From a virus: 22,839 nt of DNA. This document shows, piece after piece, positions 22,001 through 22,839 of the stretch. A program made the translations under genes and the position numbers. The stretch spans positions 1-22,839 of the IMG/VR virus record IMGVR_UViG_3300010297_000091; one strand, 5' to 3'. A model generated the notes under the pieces. It saw only the letters and a list, made by a program, of their open reading frames with translations. It searched no databases and was not told where the DNA came from. How positions within the stretch are numbered: position 1 is the stretch's first letter; every line of letters starts with the position of its first letter.

Positions 22001-22839
22001 CAAGATCTGCAAGACTGTTCGGTGATCTGATGACCATTCTCGGAACAACAGTTTCGGGTACAGTATCAATTGGTGACACCCTTACTGGTCAAGTCTCTGG
22101 CGCACAGGGATGGTTGATCAATGACCAGAAGTCCGCTGATAAGTATTACTTCAAGTATCATCCTGGTTATGGTGCTACCGCAACTGCTGAAAACGGCAAC
22201 GTTGCAATCGGTACTTCTCCATTCGTAGATGGTGAACTTGTATATGCTTACAGTGACACCTCGGGCGCTGGTTATGCTGGTTCCTTCAACGTTGCAGCTG
22301 CAACATCCTCTGTTTCTGGTCAGAAGGGTACAATCCTTGAGATTGATGGATTTGATTCCGTTCCTCTCGTAGGTGACGCAATCGGATTCACCACCAGCTT
22401 TGGTGAAGATAGCCTGTTCTACATTGTCAATACGGTTACTAACGTCGCGACCGCAGTAACTTACTATGATACCGTTGGAATGGCACACACCTACTATAAC
22501 CGCGCTACTCTGACAATCTCGCCAGAGAAGGGTAAGGCAACCCCTGACACCCGTAACGTCACGGGCGCAGGTTCTACCATCACTGTTAGAACAAGATTCT
22601 CTCAGGTCCGCCTGACGGGTCACGACTTCCTGAGTGTTGGTACTGGTAACAAGGTCGAAACCAACTATCCCGATGTTGACGAAACTCAAATCATTCAGGG
22701 TAATGAGACCAATACATTCGGTCCTGGTAAGGTGTTCTTCGTCTCCACTGACCAAGGTGGTAACTTCAGAGTTGGTCAATTCTTCTCCGTTGACCAGTTG
22801 ACTGGTCGTGCAACCCTGGACGCCTCCGCGTTCAACCTG
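19006..22839 (+). CDS. Giant tail fibre/spike-like protein, carbohydrate-binding repeats plus beta-helix (3' end missing)
   Basis: I translated this frame codon by codon and found no stop to the end of the window (1278 residues, incomplete). The N terminus (MAEFRLGRVKFNWTGDW) is followed by five repeats to about residue 270 with the pattern W-x(5)-Y-x(3)-D-x-V-x-[FY]-x-G-x-x-[YF], like family 5/12 carbohydrate-binding modules. Residues about 337-368 (VYYCDSESGHDTNNGLAPN ... FKTIKRACAA) match the usual opening of a phage right-handed beta-helix. The continuation YEQLPIVVPPFTSIVGHTLRG comes only at about residue 787. Between them lie GHGL-type beta modules, including an exact 85-codon tandem duplication. 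An SGAxGWL motif lies near residue 1030, and the last residues (FRVGQFFSVDQLTGRATLDA) look like a conserved cyanophage fibre segment. Probable role: glycan-contacting fibre or spike. No catalytic residues could be identified. Confidence 0.9.
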   Translation, partial: MAEFRLGRVKFNWTGDWQPSKSYLIDDIVKFGGNSYVAVANHTSTASTANFYSTDLSNWNVHLEGINSRGNWMSGEYYRVNDVVRFGNIQYRVTTAHTSEGTFVDLTKVTEYVAGFNAEGEWNIDTPYQTGDVVNYNGSSYVALTTSLAGFSPPQNVAIGTDTEGKTWQILADGIAGAANTYSEGTYFRGQLVQYGGDIFRHKLGITTNIAPLSTGNTQGVGIGASVWDLLVKGFNFVGNFSTTFAYHPGHVVRYGSNSYVSVGNSFTNVIPTAGLGTYWETLAAGDSSAVLVSKGDILTYNSGPFRIGIGSTGYALAVGGNGLPGYEIVGAQTRVYYCDSESGHDTNNGLAPNLAFKTIKRACAAARPQTPITGFNYTAATGVATITAPGHGLQNTGTFVQLEGVEFECLSGGNVFTVLGMQYNKTVGLATITAIGLGNAPEVGIGTLVRIRNLQVQYTGDARFEHQFRSALSGAVVTGGDYNHTFIAANPGAITCVQGSLAGSTFTPTNAQYTPTSGEIIFTVGNHGLSIADTISIDTNSLTFTCAMDGNNANKTYPRATDPAAGATLAVTSITQNTFTVNVGASPLVAYDVSDATYNHLTGAMTLDIGAHQLPANTSIKLANNSLTFRCAMDGYLTDHSYPRATDPYYDTAINITSVTPTTITVNIGVASSNTTITGNFPSVHTPGQFQFPVQGIPDANSVILNVGQSATDYLYVQAGTAFVGLTTTVYPDKASKSYFEVLEVPDVNTFRVNIGVSTINHTYVQGGLLTDLTPAILRLSASQFYEQLPIVVPPFTSIVGHTLRGTQVLPAAGFSDDGVTPNNRSTMFKLSDATTVQALAFKGMEGFHYDPNAPLEMDNTNLRTGIGTTAAGIFFALNPNSPINNKSPYVKDCTTFSDPATESGRFGGGGVGVFIDGGVHSEGAKSMVFDAFTQVNSDGAGFLLDKSAIAEIVSCFTYYAKWGYYSGGGARIRAVGGNNSYGDYGVISSGFASDEVARSARLFGDLMTILGTTVSGTVSIGDTLTGQVSGAQGWLINDQKSADKYYFKYHPGYGATATAENGNVAIGTSPFVDGELVYAYSDTSGAGYAGSFNVAAATSSVSGQKGTILEIDGFDSVPLVGDAIGFTTSFGEDSLFYIVNTVTNVATAVTYYDTVGMAHTYYNRATLTISPEKGKATPDTRNVTGAGSTITVRTRFSQVRLTGHDFLSVGTGNKVETNYPDVDETQIIQGNETNTFGPGKVFFVSTDQGGNFRVGQFFSVDQLTGRATLDASAFNL
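19036..19815 (+). repeat. Five carbohydrate-binding-module-like repeats in the last gene
   Basis: Units begin near 19036 (FNWTGDWQPSKSYLIDDIVK), 19207 (RGNWMSGEYYRVNDVVRFG), 19351 (FNAEGEWNIDTPYQTGDVVN), 19549 (YSEGTYFRGQLVQYGGD, the most divergent, without the Trp) and 19708 (FNFVGNFSTTFAYHPGHVVR). Shared positions are the aromatic near the start, Y/F before [DG]-x-V, and the terminal G-x-x-Y/F. The units are spaced by 48-66 codons. Confidence 0.75.
20554..21015 (+). repeat. Tandem duplication of an 85-codon module
   Basis: Two copies of one beta module follow each other with a constant shift of 255 bases. SLTFxCAMDG begins at 20629 and 20884, YPRATDP at 20677 and 20932, and TVN[VI]G at 20746 and 21001. 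No insertion or deletion is needed between these points. The copies differ mainly in loops (NNANKT against YLTDHS). Confidence 0.9.

Noticed and set aside
22066-22779. 237-codon minus-strand open frame
   Set aside because: It is antisense to the same large gene, without a recognisable domain.

Overview
The window looks like part of the late structural region of a T4-like marine myovirus, most probably a cyanophage of Synechococcus or Prochlorococcus. Four things point there: a recognisable baseplate wedge protein gp8; a giant DUF4815-type tail/baseplate protein directly after it; a series of small virion proteins of types I recognise from cyanomyoviruses; and T4-type late promoter boxes (TATAAATA) in front of several genes. 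All supported genes are on the + strand and tightly packed. I found no RNA gene, integrase, insertion sequence, CRISPR array, replication gene or host metabolic gene. These identifications come from reading the translations, not from database searches.

Layout. Bases 2-1567 are the 3' end of a beta-propeller-like virion protein in the position T4 uses for gp7. A late promoter at 1572 leads into gp8 (1603-3198). Then come a 2495-residue DUF4815 protein (3205-10692), a 68-residue coiled-coil protein (10694-10900), a 110-residue Ig-like protein (10923-11255) and a 225-residue two-domain protein (11255-11932), with gaps of 1-36 nt or a 1-nt overlap. A self-contained unit follows: late promoter (11928), strong ribosome binding site, a 335-residue virion protein (11978-12985) and a strong intrinsic terminator (13016-13047). 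Next is a 1663-residue repetitive fibre/adhesin-like protein (13068-18059). A third late promoter (18078) precedes a small Mtd_N-domain protein (18122-18580), a 134-residue protein (18583-18987) and a very large protein that leaves the window still open (19006-22839). That last protein starts with five cellulose/chitin-binding-like repeats and continues with a beta-helix region.

How they work together (inference). The left half builds the baseplate wedge and its periphery. The right half encodes fibre- and spike-like parts that probably contact the host surface. No gap without a gene exceeds 100 bases. The most interesting content is modular: small sequence modules (GGxGY, SGAxAxV, GIGTT) recur in different virion genes, an exact 85-codon tandem duplication sits in the last gene, and the long fibre gene carries a 14-residue repeat whose copies alternate K and R. 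I see no sign of a hidden defence system or other non-structural system.
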